A stretch of 64,000 bases of DNA from Pomacea canaliculata. Lineage: Eukaryota; Mollusca; Gastropoda; Architaenioglossa; Ampullariidae. Of this stretch, positions 50,201 through 63,175 are shown in pieces. Both the position numbers and the translations under genes were made by a program. The stretch is taken from contig NC_037597.1 of the NCBI RefSeq assembly GCF_003073045.1, positions 1,612,190 through 1,676,189 on the forward strand, in the 5' to 3' direction. The number at the start of each line of letters is the position of its first letter. Position 1 is the stretch's first letter. The notes beneath the pieces are model-generated. The model saw only the letters and a program-made list of their open reading frames with translations. It did no database searches and had not been told where the DNA came from.

Positions 50201-53200
50201 TTCAGGTGTCTATTGCTTTTACATATTGGCATGGAATAACATTTACCTGAGCTTAATAATACAATTTCTCTCGTTAGTACATGTTTAGGTATTGACAAAA
50301 TGTGTGAAGCTTTCTTTATTATTTGTTGATCACAGAAAGAAGCTAAACCCCTCAGAACAGATGTGGACAATACTGTTTAGACTTTCCTATCATAGACAGA
50401 GAGATTGTGAAACCAGCAAACAAATGAAAAAGATAAAAGACTCAATAAACGGCTGGTAGAAATGGCTCAAGATTGCTTGACTAACTGAAAAACTATTGAG
50501 CTTACGATTACCGTCAACCTTTGTTGGTTTTTTTTTCACAAATCCAAATCACACGCTTTTAATCTCTATTGCTTTGCAATGTCTTTTGAAAAAAACTAGA
50601 AAAGAAACCTGCCTCATTTGAGTCTCTGGAAATTTCATCATCGGACAAAATTTTAAAGGGACCAGTTTTCATCCCATCACTATCATTAGAATTCTCCTCT
50701 GCTGTGATATCCATTCTTCTTTTCGTTCCACGTTTCTCACTCTCTTTCTTTGAAGCACTAAAGAAAACAAAATTTTAATATTTAGTACATGCATGAACAT
50801 AAATGGGGTAAAATTTATAAATGAAGCAGAAGGTACTACTCAAACATTTAAAAAGCTAAGCTATTAATGAAACACATATATCATAAACGTAAAAAAAACA
50901 AGGAGACTGGCCCATGATTGCAGATCCTTTTGTGTAAACAAAATTTTAAATTACTGAGTTTATTATATATTAAAAATGTGCAAATATATATTTTTTATCT
51001 ATAATATATAAGCCTTAGAGCATAATCATTCTCACTCTTGCACATAAGAGGTCAACTCAATGACCAGCTAGAACATGGATCCATCTAATTAACACATTCC
51101 CAGCCATCCCAGTGGCTGTAAGTTTTAATGACAAAAGCAACGCTCCAACATCAGGAACTTAATCTATTCTCAGGCATTCTGTAAGGGGACTATTTGCTTA
51201 GATTTAAGGAATTAGAATTTATAGATGACCAATTCTGAGTGCTGTAAATGGTAATACAAATGAGGACAGCATACACATGCACAGTTGTGCACTCACTCAC
51301 ACATACATATTCACACATGTGTGCATTCTTGCTCATCTCTCCACACATCCTATAAACAGAGGAATGTGTGTGAAAATAGATAATACTACTATTTAGCTCT
51401 AACAATGAATGTTGAAAAACTGCTCAAAGGAACTCACTGACCTGCAGCTGGAAATGAATTCTCCTGAGCAAAGGTCTAGCAATGCAGCCATGCCATCCTG
51501 GCTAGCCTGGCTTTGTGATGGGCACTCCAAACCTTCACTCTTTTGGGGTGCAGATTGTGACAAGACATCAGGAAGTTTTGTATCCTGAAAGGTTCTACTG
51601 AGCACATTGCCAAAAGGTAACTTGCCAGATTGCATTCCTTCCTGACTATTGCCTGAGGGGAAAAAAAAGTAATTTCTGTGCATGCAGCAGGAAGTGCAAA
51701 TGGGTTGAAGAAAATATAATGAGTAATAAAATATATGAGCAAAAAACATACTTTATGGGAATAGAAAATGTACAGAACACACTCACATCCACAGATATAG
51801 TAATTTCTATATTAAAGTAAAACTTTTCATGGACATGCATTCAAACACCTATACACAAGTAAGTATAATTACTTTTTAAAAATAGATTTTTCTTTTTCCA
51901 CTTTTGATATGTCTATGAAATACATTAAAAAAGATCTCATGCCTTCCCGAACAAGTGTGGCAAAAGTTATACGACCAAGAACAACATATTGTTCAATTTC
52001 TCACCCATAAATTTTCCTGAGCAGAGGCCCATTAGTTCATCCATATTCTCTTCTTCTGGCTGGATGCTGTTTTGGACAAGATGTTTGAGTGAAGGCTGAG
52101 TGGACAGGGTGGCCACTTTAAGGTAGCTGTAAGAGTAACATGGTTATATTTATAAAAATAAGATAATGAGGACTGAACCATGGACAGTCAAGTACACAGC
52201 AATCAAGCAATGGAGTTTATAACCTAAGACACAAGGTAAATATGCTTGTGAGGTAAATGACTGAACTAGTACCAGATGTAACTGCTAACTGCATTAAAAT
52301 GGTGGAAATAAACAGGTGCTTTTGCCATAACAGTGATAGTCTTTTTTCCTGGAAAATATTATACAGGATATCAGTTCTACCATAACAGGTGCCATGAAGC
52401 AGAATCAAAAGGCGATAATAAATAGTAAAAGGTGGACAAACAGGTCCCTTTCACATAAAACCAGTTGTTGGGGAAGGACAAGAATAAATGCGGATGACAA
52501 CGCCTACCACTCGCCACTTACAAGACAACCCGACAGAAATACCCTCCCAGCCTTCCCTGTGTCTGCACGAAGGGCTGATGAAAAGACTGGTGAACTCACA
52601 TGGCAGCATTTTATAGTGGTCAAGGGTGGAAGCACCTGTGTTCAGGGGGTGGGCTCTGATGGCCAGGGCTGCTAACCCCCACTGACTAGGGGCAATAATT
52701 CGTTTAGTTAAGGAGCAGTTGTAGCCTTAAGCTTCTAATAGTTGGGTTGTCCGGTAAAGTTACAGAAAATATGCTTAGTGTCTGGTATCATTTAGAATTC
52801 AAACAACTGCAATGGTTATCAGTTCTGTTAATAAAAAAGTAGCAATAGAGGCACATTTAGAAACAAGTACGGTCCTTGTTGCATATTATTCCATTAACCA
52901 TTTCTGTCCTAAAATTTTGGTAATGCAGAACTCCCTCAATAAATTAAACTATTCATAATCGTAATAAATTACGTGTTGTTTTTTTTCATTTCTTGTATAA
53001 ATACCATAATGCACAAATAGACCTTTGCAGCTGTTTTTCTTGCACTAAAACTGTTGATTTAAGTGCTACTTTTGCAAGCTGAAAATGGATGCATGAAGGT
53101 AGTCACATTGCTCCTGTTTATTGGTAGCTCAATGACATCTATTAAAAAAAATAAACAAACTTACCCATCAGCATCTAGTATCTCTGACTCATCTAAAAAT

Positions 53201-56200
53201 GACTGGTGGTTCTGGCTGGTTAAAGAATTGTTATAGTCTGACTCTGAGCCTCCATACAGATCTTGAGAGTCCTCTATTGGTAATGTTAAACTTGAACGCT
53301 GTTCAATGTAAGAGTTTATAATTAAAAAAAAACTACAAAAGATGTTCCTTACAACTAAATGTTATCATCTAAAATTGGTTAAGAAAGAGTACAACACCCA
53401 TCTAGATTTCATATGCAATATCTTTCAGAATGTGCATGCTTGCTTGCATGTGCATACGCACACATATACATAAACTGCAATTTTTTGTAAAAGTGTGATG
53501 TATGTATTTAATACGAATATTGTTGCCACCCAAAGTGTTTATAACGAAAATTTACTAGATAATACTAGTAACTAGCAAATGGGAAACTCAGTCAAATCCT
53601 TTAAAAAATTTGTCAAAACATCAACAAAATTTTGCTGTCATATTTTATCCCTACAAAGACTGCCCAAACAATCATTACCTTGGGTTGGGTATCTTGCAGA
53701 TGTCGTGACCAAGGTGTAAGCCCATCTGAGCTGAATGACAGATCTGCCAAGCTCTTACCTTCATTTCCTTCTACACAAACAATGTGATACAATAATGTGA
53801 TGTGGACACATTTCAAAGTTCTTACTTCCCCCTTTAATTTTTTTTTCCTCATTTCTCTTCAATCATTTATTATAAAGAGAGCTTAATACTACTAAGGTGT
53901 TGCGGCCCTATGCTCCTCGAGAAGTAACAAGGACTAAACTAAACTCATACTACTAAGGACCAAAGTAAACAATATGTGGCTTATTTTGCAAGAGAAGATA
54001 ATGACTATAAACTACAAAATGTACCTTCCATACACTTTGTTCCACATAAAAACTCAATTCTGTATAGTTTCATTGTAACCATTGTCTTTTTTGTTCTCTG
54101 TAACTCAAATGAAAATACTGGGGAATATGAAAGATGAAATCAATAGTCTACAAACCATTCCCTCTCAAAAAAGTGTAACAAACCTTCAGCACCAGTTTCG
54201 AGTTCTTCCTTTGCTGTCTCTTTGCTGTCTTCATCATCGCTGATGACCAGTTTCCGAGCTTTAGTGTAAGGTTTCTTAAAAGTAACTGCCATGCACATTC
54301 ATCAAATACACACGCACGCAGGCACACACACACAAAATTTTTGTTGTCATCTTCAATTTTTGATGCCATCAGTGATGAAACCTTAGTACTAAGTACATGC
54401 ACAGAGAAAGAGATGGTAAAATATACTGGGCAGGATACAAGAAAAATATCTGACAAGTAAACCCCCAAGAATCCTCTTTGTGATTACAGAAAGATGGTAT
54501 ATAAATTACACCATCTTTATTATCTTAACAAACTTTGCTGTTCACATCTCAGTTTAAGCTTACAATGTAATGGGACAGCATATTTTCTCAATCATTGTCC
54601 ACAGTGGTCTGAAGTGTAGATCTGATAAATCAATAGGTGCTAGTTAAATATTTAAAGTAAAATGGTTATAAAATGAGCTGTTTTATACAGCCATCCAGCC
54701 AATGGATAGCCAAATGCTGTACTTGTACATCTGATCATGGTGTACAGTTCTTGTTTTCAGATAAAAGTTCACATCTTAAAGAATTCTTGCACTCTACCCT
54801 TGTTTCTTTACCTTCCTCTTCATCTGATGATTCTAGATGTAACTGTAAATTTGATTTTTCCTCAATAGATATGTCGTTTTCATCTTCTTCATTATCACAA
54901 CCATCTTCAGAATCCTCATCAGCCTCATCATCAATAAAAATATTCTGTAAATACAAATATAATTCAACATAACAGTATTATATTTTTTCAATTCCACACA
55001 CTTTTTGTGTGGAGTTGGGGAGTAGTAAAATGAGAAAAAGAAAATTATCACCATAATCATATATTGATAATGAAAAGACACCACAGCTCTACACTCTCAG
55101 GTGAATCTGTACTAATGTGGGCTTGAGCTGCAATACCTAAATACTGTTTGCACATTGTTACGTATTACTCTAGCATTTGAGGTTGGATTTATTTGTCTCC
55201 TGTTGATTTTCTATTCTTTGGAATAAATTTCATTATCTTAATTTTATTTTCCTGTTGCTCTTTACCCAGATATAAGAAAGCTCTTGTATACTACCATGAT
55301 TTTAAGATTTTACTTGTATATTTATAGTTCTTATAACACACACAAATATGCGCGTGCACACACACACATGCAAGGTCTTTTGCTTACTCCTTTTTTTGAA
55401 GAGTCTTCATCATCTTTATCTGAAGCAGCACTGTCATCATCATCATCATCATTCCCTTCATCTTCTGTGAAATCAGTGTCTGACTCCTCTGTCATTTCTG
55501 CTTCTTCCTCATTTTCCTGCTCAAAAGTACCTTCAATGTCTGCATCATAATCTTCTTCATTCTCCATTTTATAGAGTTGAAGGCGACGAGTATAAGCTTC
55601 TACACGGCGTTTTTGTATTCCAAGTTGTAATTTTTGCTTTAAGGCCTCAAGACCTCCGCCTAGGAAATAACATTGATCATTTACATTGTTGACAAGCAGG
55701 ACCATGAGTTGATATTATGCTGTACCATGAATATAAGAAAGTGCTAGAGTCACCAAGGAAGAAAGTTAAATTCACTATTCTTTTTTTTAACAAAAAAAAG
55801 CTGTATGCTCTGTTAACTCGACAGCAACTAGGAACATTAATTCCATTTGACAAGGGTTTGCCTTTTAAGGCTATAAGAATTAATAAAATAACCTACCTAA
55901 TAATATACAGCCTAAATCTTTGCAATATCCATGAAACCACTATGAAAATAGTGGCACAAAGAATTCTTTCACATGGGCCAGAAGTTCTTGAGTTGTGCAA
56001 TAGTATAGGCACAATGTGTAGATTAAGTGCTGGGTTTGCCATTAACACAACCTGTAGATGTTGGGTAGACAGGACAATAGGACAGTAAAGCCTAGAGCAG
56101 CCTTAGTGACATTGTCAGCAATAGCAAGCTAATACTGTTGTATATCATCGACATATAACTAAAAGAAGCAGAGATGATGCCACTACCACAGTGTTTTCCT

Positions 56201-59200
56201 GTGTCAGTACTAACCTGAAGAGCTGAGAACTTCTGACTGTGAGACCATGTCTGGGCTATATGTCACAGTCTTCAGTGTTAGTTCCTCACGTGCTCCCTGC
56301 TCTTCTCTATCTTTTTCCACAATACTACACAAAAATAAATAGTAACTAATAGATGGGTGCCACAATACTACACACAAATAAACAGTTGCTGATACATGGG
56401 TGCCATATCCCAGAGGATTTGGAGGCTGTCAAGGAGTTGCATCATTTCCCACAAAACCAGTGAATACACATTATATACTTATAAGTATAAATGAACCCTC
56501 AATGCTCAATTGCTACACTTTTCATTTTGATTACTTCTCCCAATGAACAAACTACACAACTTCGAGACCTCTCAAATCATCAGATAATTCTAGCCCATTA
56601 TTCTAATGTGGCATACATTCTAGCCTGTGAAATTAAATGCATACAGATCTTCATTAAGGGTCAAAGCAAACATACCTTATCTCTACATTCTGAGATGCTA
56701 CAACTGATTTTCTGGTGTTTTGCTGAAGCAGTCTGTCCATCAGTTTCTTAACACCAGCTGGAACAGGTTTTGAAGCACTTTCTCCTTGCTGAGTTGAAAT
56801 GCTATCCAAAATGATGAACTCACCATTTCCTCTGCTTAGTTTGGGCACAGTATCTTTGCTTTTCAATTCTTTTACTGCTTTTAGTGAATTCTTTGCTTGC
56901 ATTTTAGCACTCTTCTCTGTAGAAACTAATGTGTCACTGGTAACAGTACCATCTCGGTGTACGATATGACATTCATTATCAACTTCACTTCTATATTTTT
57001 CATTCGCATGTCTCAAAAAAGGAGATAAATCTCCACTTGGTAAATGTCTTTCATCCAGCTGAGAAATGTCTGCCATACAGCTTGAATCTCTGGAGTCAAA
57101 TTGGACAGCACTTGTAGCTTCAGCATCTGATGTTATGTTACCTTTACAACACACTGCAGATTCTAGGCCTTCAGTCATTTTATATAAACATGCACTGTGG
57201 TCAACATTTACAGATGCAGCATCTAGTGATACCACTAACTCGTCACCCACAGCAGACCAACTATTTTCAGATTTTTTAGTCACACAGTCAGTAGACACCA
57301 CATTCTGACCATTGTCCACACAGTCCTCTCCTTCCTCTGCTGTTTTATTACAGGTGACTTCTATAGAGTCTTGAGGTTTTCCCTCAAACAGACTATTGAA
57401 TGAACCATCTTCTGACAATAAAGATTCTTCCTTTCCAAATAAAATGTTTGGCTTTTTCTTGGAAGATTGATAATGACCCTCTTCAATTAGCAATTGACTA
57501 GTTTTCTGCTCTTCTTGAGAGTTCTGTTGAAGCAAGTCCATCCTCTCAATATCTGATGTCATCTCTTGATTTTGGGAGTTGTCACTGGAATTGACTCCAG
57601 AATGAGATGATCTCCCTTTTTTCTTTAACAGGGGTAGTGTAAAATGTGTTAATTCAGCAAATTTTTCTTGTATAATAGCAGCTTTTCTGAAATGAAAATT
57701 GCTCCAGTTATGTCGCTATCATGTCTCTCTTACATACACTATAATAAAATCATGAGCGTACACATCTATGCATGCAAAGAGTCTGACAAGAAACTGTTTA
57801 AAAACACTAAAATAGCTTTGGGTGAAGAGAAAACTTCAAAGACAACTAAAACAGCAATCACCAAAAAAACCTCTAAATATAAAGAAATTATAGAAATTAA
57901 AAATTACACTGCTTACTCTATATCACGAGAAAACTTGATAGTCTGATAGATCTCTTTTTTCTTATGAGCTCGGAGCATGAAGTCCTTCAGTGACTTGGGT
58001 TCTGGTTTGTGGTAAGGTAGTGATACATGTGACTCTGCAAATTAGGCGTTAATCTTATTAATGTAAACATTTCTCATAAAATTAAACACCAAACAGATAA
58101 ACAACATACAAGAAAGTAGCAAGTGTATGGCTATATCACATCATCTCAGCAATTAATACACAAAATTGACATATATTTATCTAAACATTGCTTCATTAAA
58201 AAAGAAAAAGTGCACAAAAGAAACATTTGTAATACATTTTTATCTTTAGCCATTGTGGCATACACTGACATGCTTCTTTTGTAGTTCAAAAGACTTAAAA
58301 TTTGAGTCACCTCTGATGAGTCTCTGTGTTTCACTGTGCAGATCAAGTAAATCATTTTTAAGGTGGTTTGCAACGTCTCGGCTTATTTTCTCTCTCTCTC
58401 TTCGCTGCTCCCTGGAGATAATAAAATGAATACGCAATATGCACATTATGTAATATAATATAAATGTCTATCGTACCATATCTTTTGTTGACAGAACTAA
58501 ATAGGGATATAATACATATAGCATCCATGTCTCATCCATAGTGAAACAAAATGACAATTAATAGAAAGTAAATTCTTGCATGAAATATCAAAATAATGTT
58601 AGGTTAATAATTTATGCTCTATATTACATCAGTAAAAAGGTCTTCCATGTATATTGAAAACTGTTTTTCATATCAAGCGAACAGTACATCCTTATCACCT
58701 AGTGAGTAGAAAGTTTTGCTTTTGATATTCAATCTTAAAATGTTAAGCAAGTCCATCTTTGAATGGAAAAAGTGCACAAAAATAAATGCCTGAAGCATGA
58801 AAAAGTAACATGACAAAAACTCTGTTAACCTTCATCTTTTGCAGTTTCTTTAAAAGTTTTGGGTCAACAGAATCTTCGTTGAAACCATCATCTTCATTCT
58901 GACTGCTGTTATTCACGGACCCTTCTGATTCTCTATCTGAACCTGTCAAACATGGAAGAAAACATTATGAATGCAGATTTACAATGCTCTCATGCATAAC
59001 TTAGACCATTGTACAACAAGTATTACTTAACAAGAACAAGAAAAACAACTATTTTTACTTCAAAATCTTTGGTAGGGTACATAAAATATTTCATCTAAAT
59101 GTTTTCAATATGACACACTTGAAATCTGCCAGTTGTGTCAATAACTCTTTATTGTTTATAATGAGCAGATCACGATACTTTAAAATGTTTGTCCTTTTAC

Positions 59201-62200
59201 CAAAATAGTGAGGAATATGAGTATCTCTAACACTAGCAGAATGTTTACTATATGATGAAATTCATCTCCTATTTCAAATGCATGACATAGATAGCACAAT
59301 CTCTTATCAAGTGATATTCTTGCAATTCTTTCAGTCTGAATGGGCATTTTATGACTCAAGATTCTAAAATGATTTATTATAAATAACAGCTGAGCTGGAA
59401 AACAAGATAGACATTGCTCAGGGTTAAAAACCTTGAAATAACAGTAATTCCAATAAATATCAGATGTTTTAATGTCAAAATACCAGAATACCAGAAAGTC
59501 CAAATTTATTTGGGAGTGATTTGACCGTAACGATATAATGTAATTTATATTCTGTTTCATGTATAGATCTAGTAGAAAGCAATACATTACACATGAAAAT
59601 GAAAATTTGTTAAAATTATCCAGCTTCATTATTTTAAACCAATTAAGCAAGTACTGTTTGCTTGGAACTGTCTATATATCAGTGGTGCCCAAGCTTTTCT
59701 CGCCCGAGGGCCGCATTCAACATATATAAAATCTCGTGGGCCAGAACATGGCGGATTTGCCAGAATAATGACGTTAAAAATGAGATTATGCAGCGATATA
59801 CCAAAGCGTAAGATTATGCTAGAAAGAAAGAATAAGCCAAAAGTATTTTCTACCCTCACCATTTGACATCATTTTATTAATGTGACGTCTGCAGTTTGTT
59901 TTACAGAAACCAGTTTTGGACTGTTCAGATCAAATTGCGTCACAAGGATCTGCAGGACAGAATGCAGGTGATAGTCCTTAAGTTAAGAGAGAGATCCAGG
60001 TTTTGCTCTTTTTAGCACTGAAAATGTTTTTTCACACACTTAAGTATTTGCAAAAGTTGTCATTATTCTTTCTCCTTGTTTTGACAAATTTGGAAATGTT
60101 TCTGGTGATAGTTCCGCGTAAAAGTCTGGTAACGCTTTTTCTTGAAAAAGATCCTGCAGTGATGTCCAGCATTGTAGCTCAAACAGTTCCAGCTGCAAAT
60201 CACTTGGCGCTGTGGAAACGTCAACTGAAATGGATTTTCAAACAATGAATCTTTTATGTGGTGGAAATCTGCAAACTATTCTTCAAAATTTTTACTCAGC
60301 AGCTTGAGAAGTTGAACCATTTTTCCTTTTGGGAAATGAACACTAATCTGTTCCTGACGTAGTGCAGCACACGTTGGAAAATGCACCAACTATTCTCTTT
60401 CAGTATGTTGTATGAACAGTTTCAACTTAGCTTGAAATGCACTTATGTCCGCATACACATGACAGACAAGCTTGTTCTTGCCTTGTAGATTGAGATTAAA
60501 TTCATTTAAATATGCCGTCAGATCACACAAGATTGCTAAATCCCACAGCCATAAAGGATTGCTAAGCTCGGGAAGCTGTTTTGATTTTTTAGGCATGAAG
60601 ATATCAATCTCATGCCTCAAGTCAAAAAACCATTTCAACACTTTGCCTTGACTCCGCCAGCAGACTTCACTGTGATAAACAACAGCACTGTGTTTCAGAT
60701 TCCATTTTGCTGAGGAATTCTTTGAAAGTTCTGTAATTCAGTGCATGCGATCTTATGAAGTTTACAGATTTAACAACAACCATCATAATATGTTCCAAGT
60801 TAAACTGCTTCCCACATAGATTCCGCAGGTGAATTATGCAGTGGAGATCCAGCGGTGGAGAACCCTTTGATTCTATCACTTTCTGGCATATTCTGGCTAC
60901 AAAACCATTGTGCCATCCAACCATACATGGTGCACCATCTGTAGTCCCTCCCGTCAACTTATTCCAGTGCAGACCAACTTCATCAATAACTTCCGATATT
61001 TCTCTAAACAAGTTTTCACTAGTGATTGTTCCATTTATGCTTTTCATCGCCACCAGTTCTTCAGTTATTTCAAGCGTAGTGTTTATACCCTGAACGAACA
61101 GTAATAATTGTGCAGTGTCACTTACGTCCGTAGACTCATCTACAGCTATCGAAAACATATTAAACTGACCTGCTTTGGACTTAGCTGCAACATAAGATCA
61201 CGTCCCAAATCTTCCACTCATCCTGTGATTGTCATTTGTGACAAGCTGACGGCTCTAATTGCAATCTTTTTTTACAGGCATATTTCTTCCACTACAGCCA
61301 GAATGCACTTTTACACACATTCACCTTCAGAAAATGGTTTGGCTTCCTTACTTAATATATGAGCCACCCAGAAACTTGTTCAAACAGCTGCTTCGTTGAT
61401 ATTTCTTCTTTTGTTTAACAGCTTTGTTAACCCACTGAATTCTTCACGCAATTTGGTAATTTTCTGTTTGTGACACAAACCAACATACCAACACATAAGC
61501 TTGTGTTTGATTTCGTAATGTCGCTTAATATTGTGCTCCTTAAACCAGCAAGTCTCCTTACAAATGGAGCACAAGGAATTTTCCTCATGATGCAAACAAA
61601 AACAAAAACAAAAACAAAAAAAAAAAAAAAATAATCGAGTGCCAAAGACAAACTGACCAACAACAATGGCATTAGCGCCAGAGATAAGATCTCAAGAAAA
61701 GTTTACCTGGAACGGGCCTCCCTCATAGACTTGCTGCTTACAGTTGTTATGGTGCTCAGAGACAGTGATCTCTGCTAGCATATTGAGAAAAGCCCCCAAC
61801 TAAACTTCTATGTCTTACCTCCCATCTCTGGGCCTTGATCACCTTCATCAATCAAGGGGACCTGTCAAGTCGTAAAAATGGATAGAAAGGCTTCCCTTTA
61901 CAGTCCGATGCCCACCTATAATTATCTACCTGACCTTGGCCCTCTTGTTCTGGCCTTAAAACAGGGTGGTTCATGACAGAGAAGTTAGGAGTACAAGAGG
62001 TGCTGACAGATGTCAGTCTGGTTGTCGGCAATGCCTGTGTGATCTCCACCCTGCCTACCCTGTTGGTAGGGAAGACTGACCGCATGTAAAAGTCTGCATC
62101 ACTGGTGCTGCTACCTTCCCTCAAGGGGCAAAACCATTTTAAAAAAATGTCCACAAGAAATTCCGCCCTTAGACCTTCGCGGGCTGGGTGCCGTAAGTTG

Positions 62201-63080
62201 GGCACCACTGCCATATATCCCTTTTTGTGGGGGTGGCTTCTTTTAACAGAAAAATTATTTTCAGGAATTGCAATTGCAGCCTACTAGCCAGCTTAGATAT
62301 AGAAGGGCACTACATTTCACAATCATGGAAAGTAATAGGGCCAACCCTTCAAACAAATAATTCAAGTTGCAGGTCATGTGGTAGCATTAATTTGTGACAG
62401 CTTTTCACAAGTGCAAACATAGCAGCTTTGTCATATAGTTTCTTTGAATTTATCATTGTAATTAAAATAAATACCTAAGTATTGAATGCCAAGTTTAACT
62501 TACCTGCCAAATCTGGTCTGTCTTCTTCACTGTCTTCTGCATCAAACAGATCTTTGTCAAATATAATGGGAGCCTGGCTCTGACTAGGTTTATGTTCACA
62601 AGCTCCTGGCAATTCTGCAAAGGAGAAACGTTTATCTTTGATGGACATTTTTTCAGTTTCAATCATTTAACTATTTAAGAAAAATACCATAGTAACAAGT
62701 TTTCACAAAAGAAGCAAGTGAACAGCAAGCTTTATAGAATTGTACAAAGAAAAGTTTACCATTCCCTTAACACACTTTCAAAATTTCTGCCACAAAACCA
62801 ACTTTTCCTAGTTATTTTTTCACATTAAAATAATAACAAATGCTGTTGAACAAGAAATAATTTTTAATTTAATTACAAGCTTATGATACACATCTGCTCA
62901 TGAATGCTTTGAGGTGATAAATTTTAAGAGTACATTTGTCAAAGTAATAACATTTTAAAAATAATTATATGCATTTGCAAAATTTTTTAAAATACCATCC
63001 TGGAGTTCCACGTTATCAGGGTGCTCTTTGGCATGAAAATTTCTTTCCTTCTCTGAGTAAACGCTCTTGTCACCCTCCAT
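41242..63080 (-). CDS. CLSPN: Claspin, replication checkpoint adaptor
   Basis: Claspin carries the ATR signal to Chk1 at stalled forks and travels with Timeless-Tipin. Coding exons, minus strand, 5' to 3': 63080-62996, 62614-62504, 58942-58830, 58411-58311, 58034-57917, 57686-56676, 56324-56215, 55659-55388, 54944-54812, 54285-54184, 53770-53679, 53298-53165, 52126-52005, 51652-51442, 50757-50613, 49700-49624, 49322-49149, 46960-46839, 46034-45913, 44953-44887, 44278-44169, 43841-43774, 43671-43501, 41373-41242; about 1300 residues (human 1339). Diagnostic segments: LHSETQRLIRG, LPYHKPEPKSLKDFMLRAHK, RRLQLYKMENEEDYD, EEEMTEESD-like acidic runs, paired LCSGKF and LCSGEF, FIEEEAELSGSDAESDEND, MYLADGDLHAEGMGRQRRFH, and RGSFLARSKDNLTRIAEM near the C-terminus. 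Phases fit at nearly all junctions; exceptions are 58830/58411 and 44169/43841, where a small exon may be missed, and 50613, which needs a GC donor. A canonical vertebrate SGQG Chk1-docking repeat was not seen. Confidence 0.93.
41410..42480 (-). mobile_element. LINE 3' part (L2/CR1-like)
   Basis: Minus-strand frames encode RLQLNDDKTXLLYLS-like thumb sequence, then LSKINYCNSLLAGIPKYLL, RHQRIQYAAACLIC, LHWLSVVDHIAYKLFTLTYS, and the tail with aaagcactctgagcaaat. It is the same family as 13690-14540. It lies in the last intron of Claspin, in the gene's own orientation, and carries several frame breaks. Confidence 0.82.
42885..43380 (+). mobile_element. LINE 3' end fragment
   Basis: Frames encode KIKLRIFKSNVISTL, FQNRCLRCILNIFWPNTITN, WLWIGHVLRQQ, RWTPDGRRKRGRPKETWRRT and a C-terminus ending GLCAT. 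This is the end of an endonuclease-reverse transcriptase LINE, 5' truncated, antisense to Claspin in its last intron, with at least two frame shifts. Confidence 0.8.
46130..46335 (+). mobile_element. tRNA-derived SINE
   Basis: The A-box-like taatggttagtgcgcttgac and B-box-like agctcaaggcc make a tRNA-like head; a body containing gggtacctaattatatttg and gaaggtaagcggtgactg ends near a tattatt tail. It lies in the Claspin intron upstream of exon 46034-45913, antisense to the gene. Confidence 0.65.
47000..49140. other. Claspin intron, unclassified repeats possible
   Basis: A 2.1 kb intron. The stretch 47180-47800 is purine-rich and could be an old mobile-element remnant, but no coding signature was legible. 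Around 48190-48260 a short imperfect hairpin (ggggctgg with a downstream ccccagcc) is seen. Confidence 0.3.
52380..52760. other. GC-richer insert in a Claspin intron
   Basis: This stretch is clearly GC-richer than the AT-rich intron around it and ends near a tail-like ttaagcttctaat. It resembles an inserted repeat, but no tRNA-like head, terminal repeats or open frame of a known family was recognised. Confidence 0.3.
53895..53945 (+). mobile_element. tiny LINE 3' tail
   Basis: Only the last 50 bp of the LINE family at 4440-4866 remain: gtgttgcggccctatgctcc followed by taacaaggactaaactaaac. It lies in a Claspin intron. Such a short copy shows an extreme 5' truncation. Confidence 0.7.
55660..56214. 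other. Claspin intron, no element recognised
   Basis: An open plus-strand frame of 123 codons (55717-56088) begins within this intron. It resembles no known protein and has no codon or splice support, so it is left unannotated. Confidence 0.3.
59680..62210 (-). mobile_element. hAT DNA transposon (GTF2IRD2-like transposase)
   Basis: Terminal inverted repeats CAGTGGTGCCCAA are at both ends (59680 inward; 62210 inward on the minus strand). The flanks ctatatat (59672-59679) and ccatatat (62211-62218) form an 8 bp target duplication with one mismatch, as expected of hAT. On the minus strand the order is a zinc-finger piece (SLCSICKETCWFKEHNIKRH), the catalytic core (FSIAVDESTDVSDTAQLLLF, TTDGAPCMVG, LHCIIHLRNLCGK) and the C-terminal part (FFDLRHEIDIFMPKKSKQLP, LNLQGKNKL). 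Several frame breaks separate these, so it is inactive. It lies in the Claspin intron between exons 62614-62504 and 58942-58830, in the gene's orientation. Confidence 0.92.
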
Positions 63081-63175
63081 CTGAAAATAAAGCAGTATAA
63101 TGAATCACCCTCCATCTGAAAATAAAGCAGTGTAATGAATCACCCTCCATCTGAAAATAAAGCAGTATAATGAAT
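63071..63175 (-). repeat. 35 bp triplication of Claspin acceptor and start codon
   Basis: Three head-to-tail copies of a 35 bp unit (starting at 63071, 63106 and 63141 on plus). On the minus strand each reads a pyrimidine-rich tract ttattttcag directly followed by ATGGAGGGTGA. Only the innermost copy continues in frame into the Claspin coding sequence (start at 63080). The copies differ at a single visible base. Confidence 0.93.

Noticed and set aside
55717-56088. 123-codon plus-strand frame in a Claspin intron
   Set aside because: No homology, no splice support, and composition as expected for AT-rich intron sequence.
61804-61860. Possible extra Claspin exon within the hAT element
   Set aside because: It has an acceptor-like and a donor-like border, but in the phase required by the flanking Claspin exons it contains a stop.
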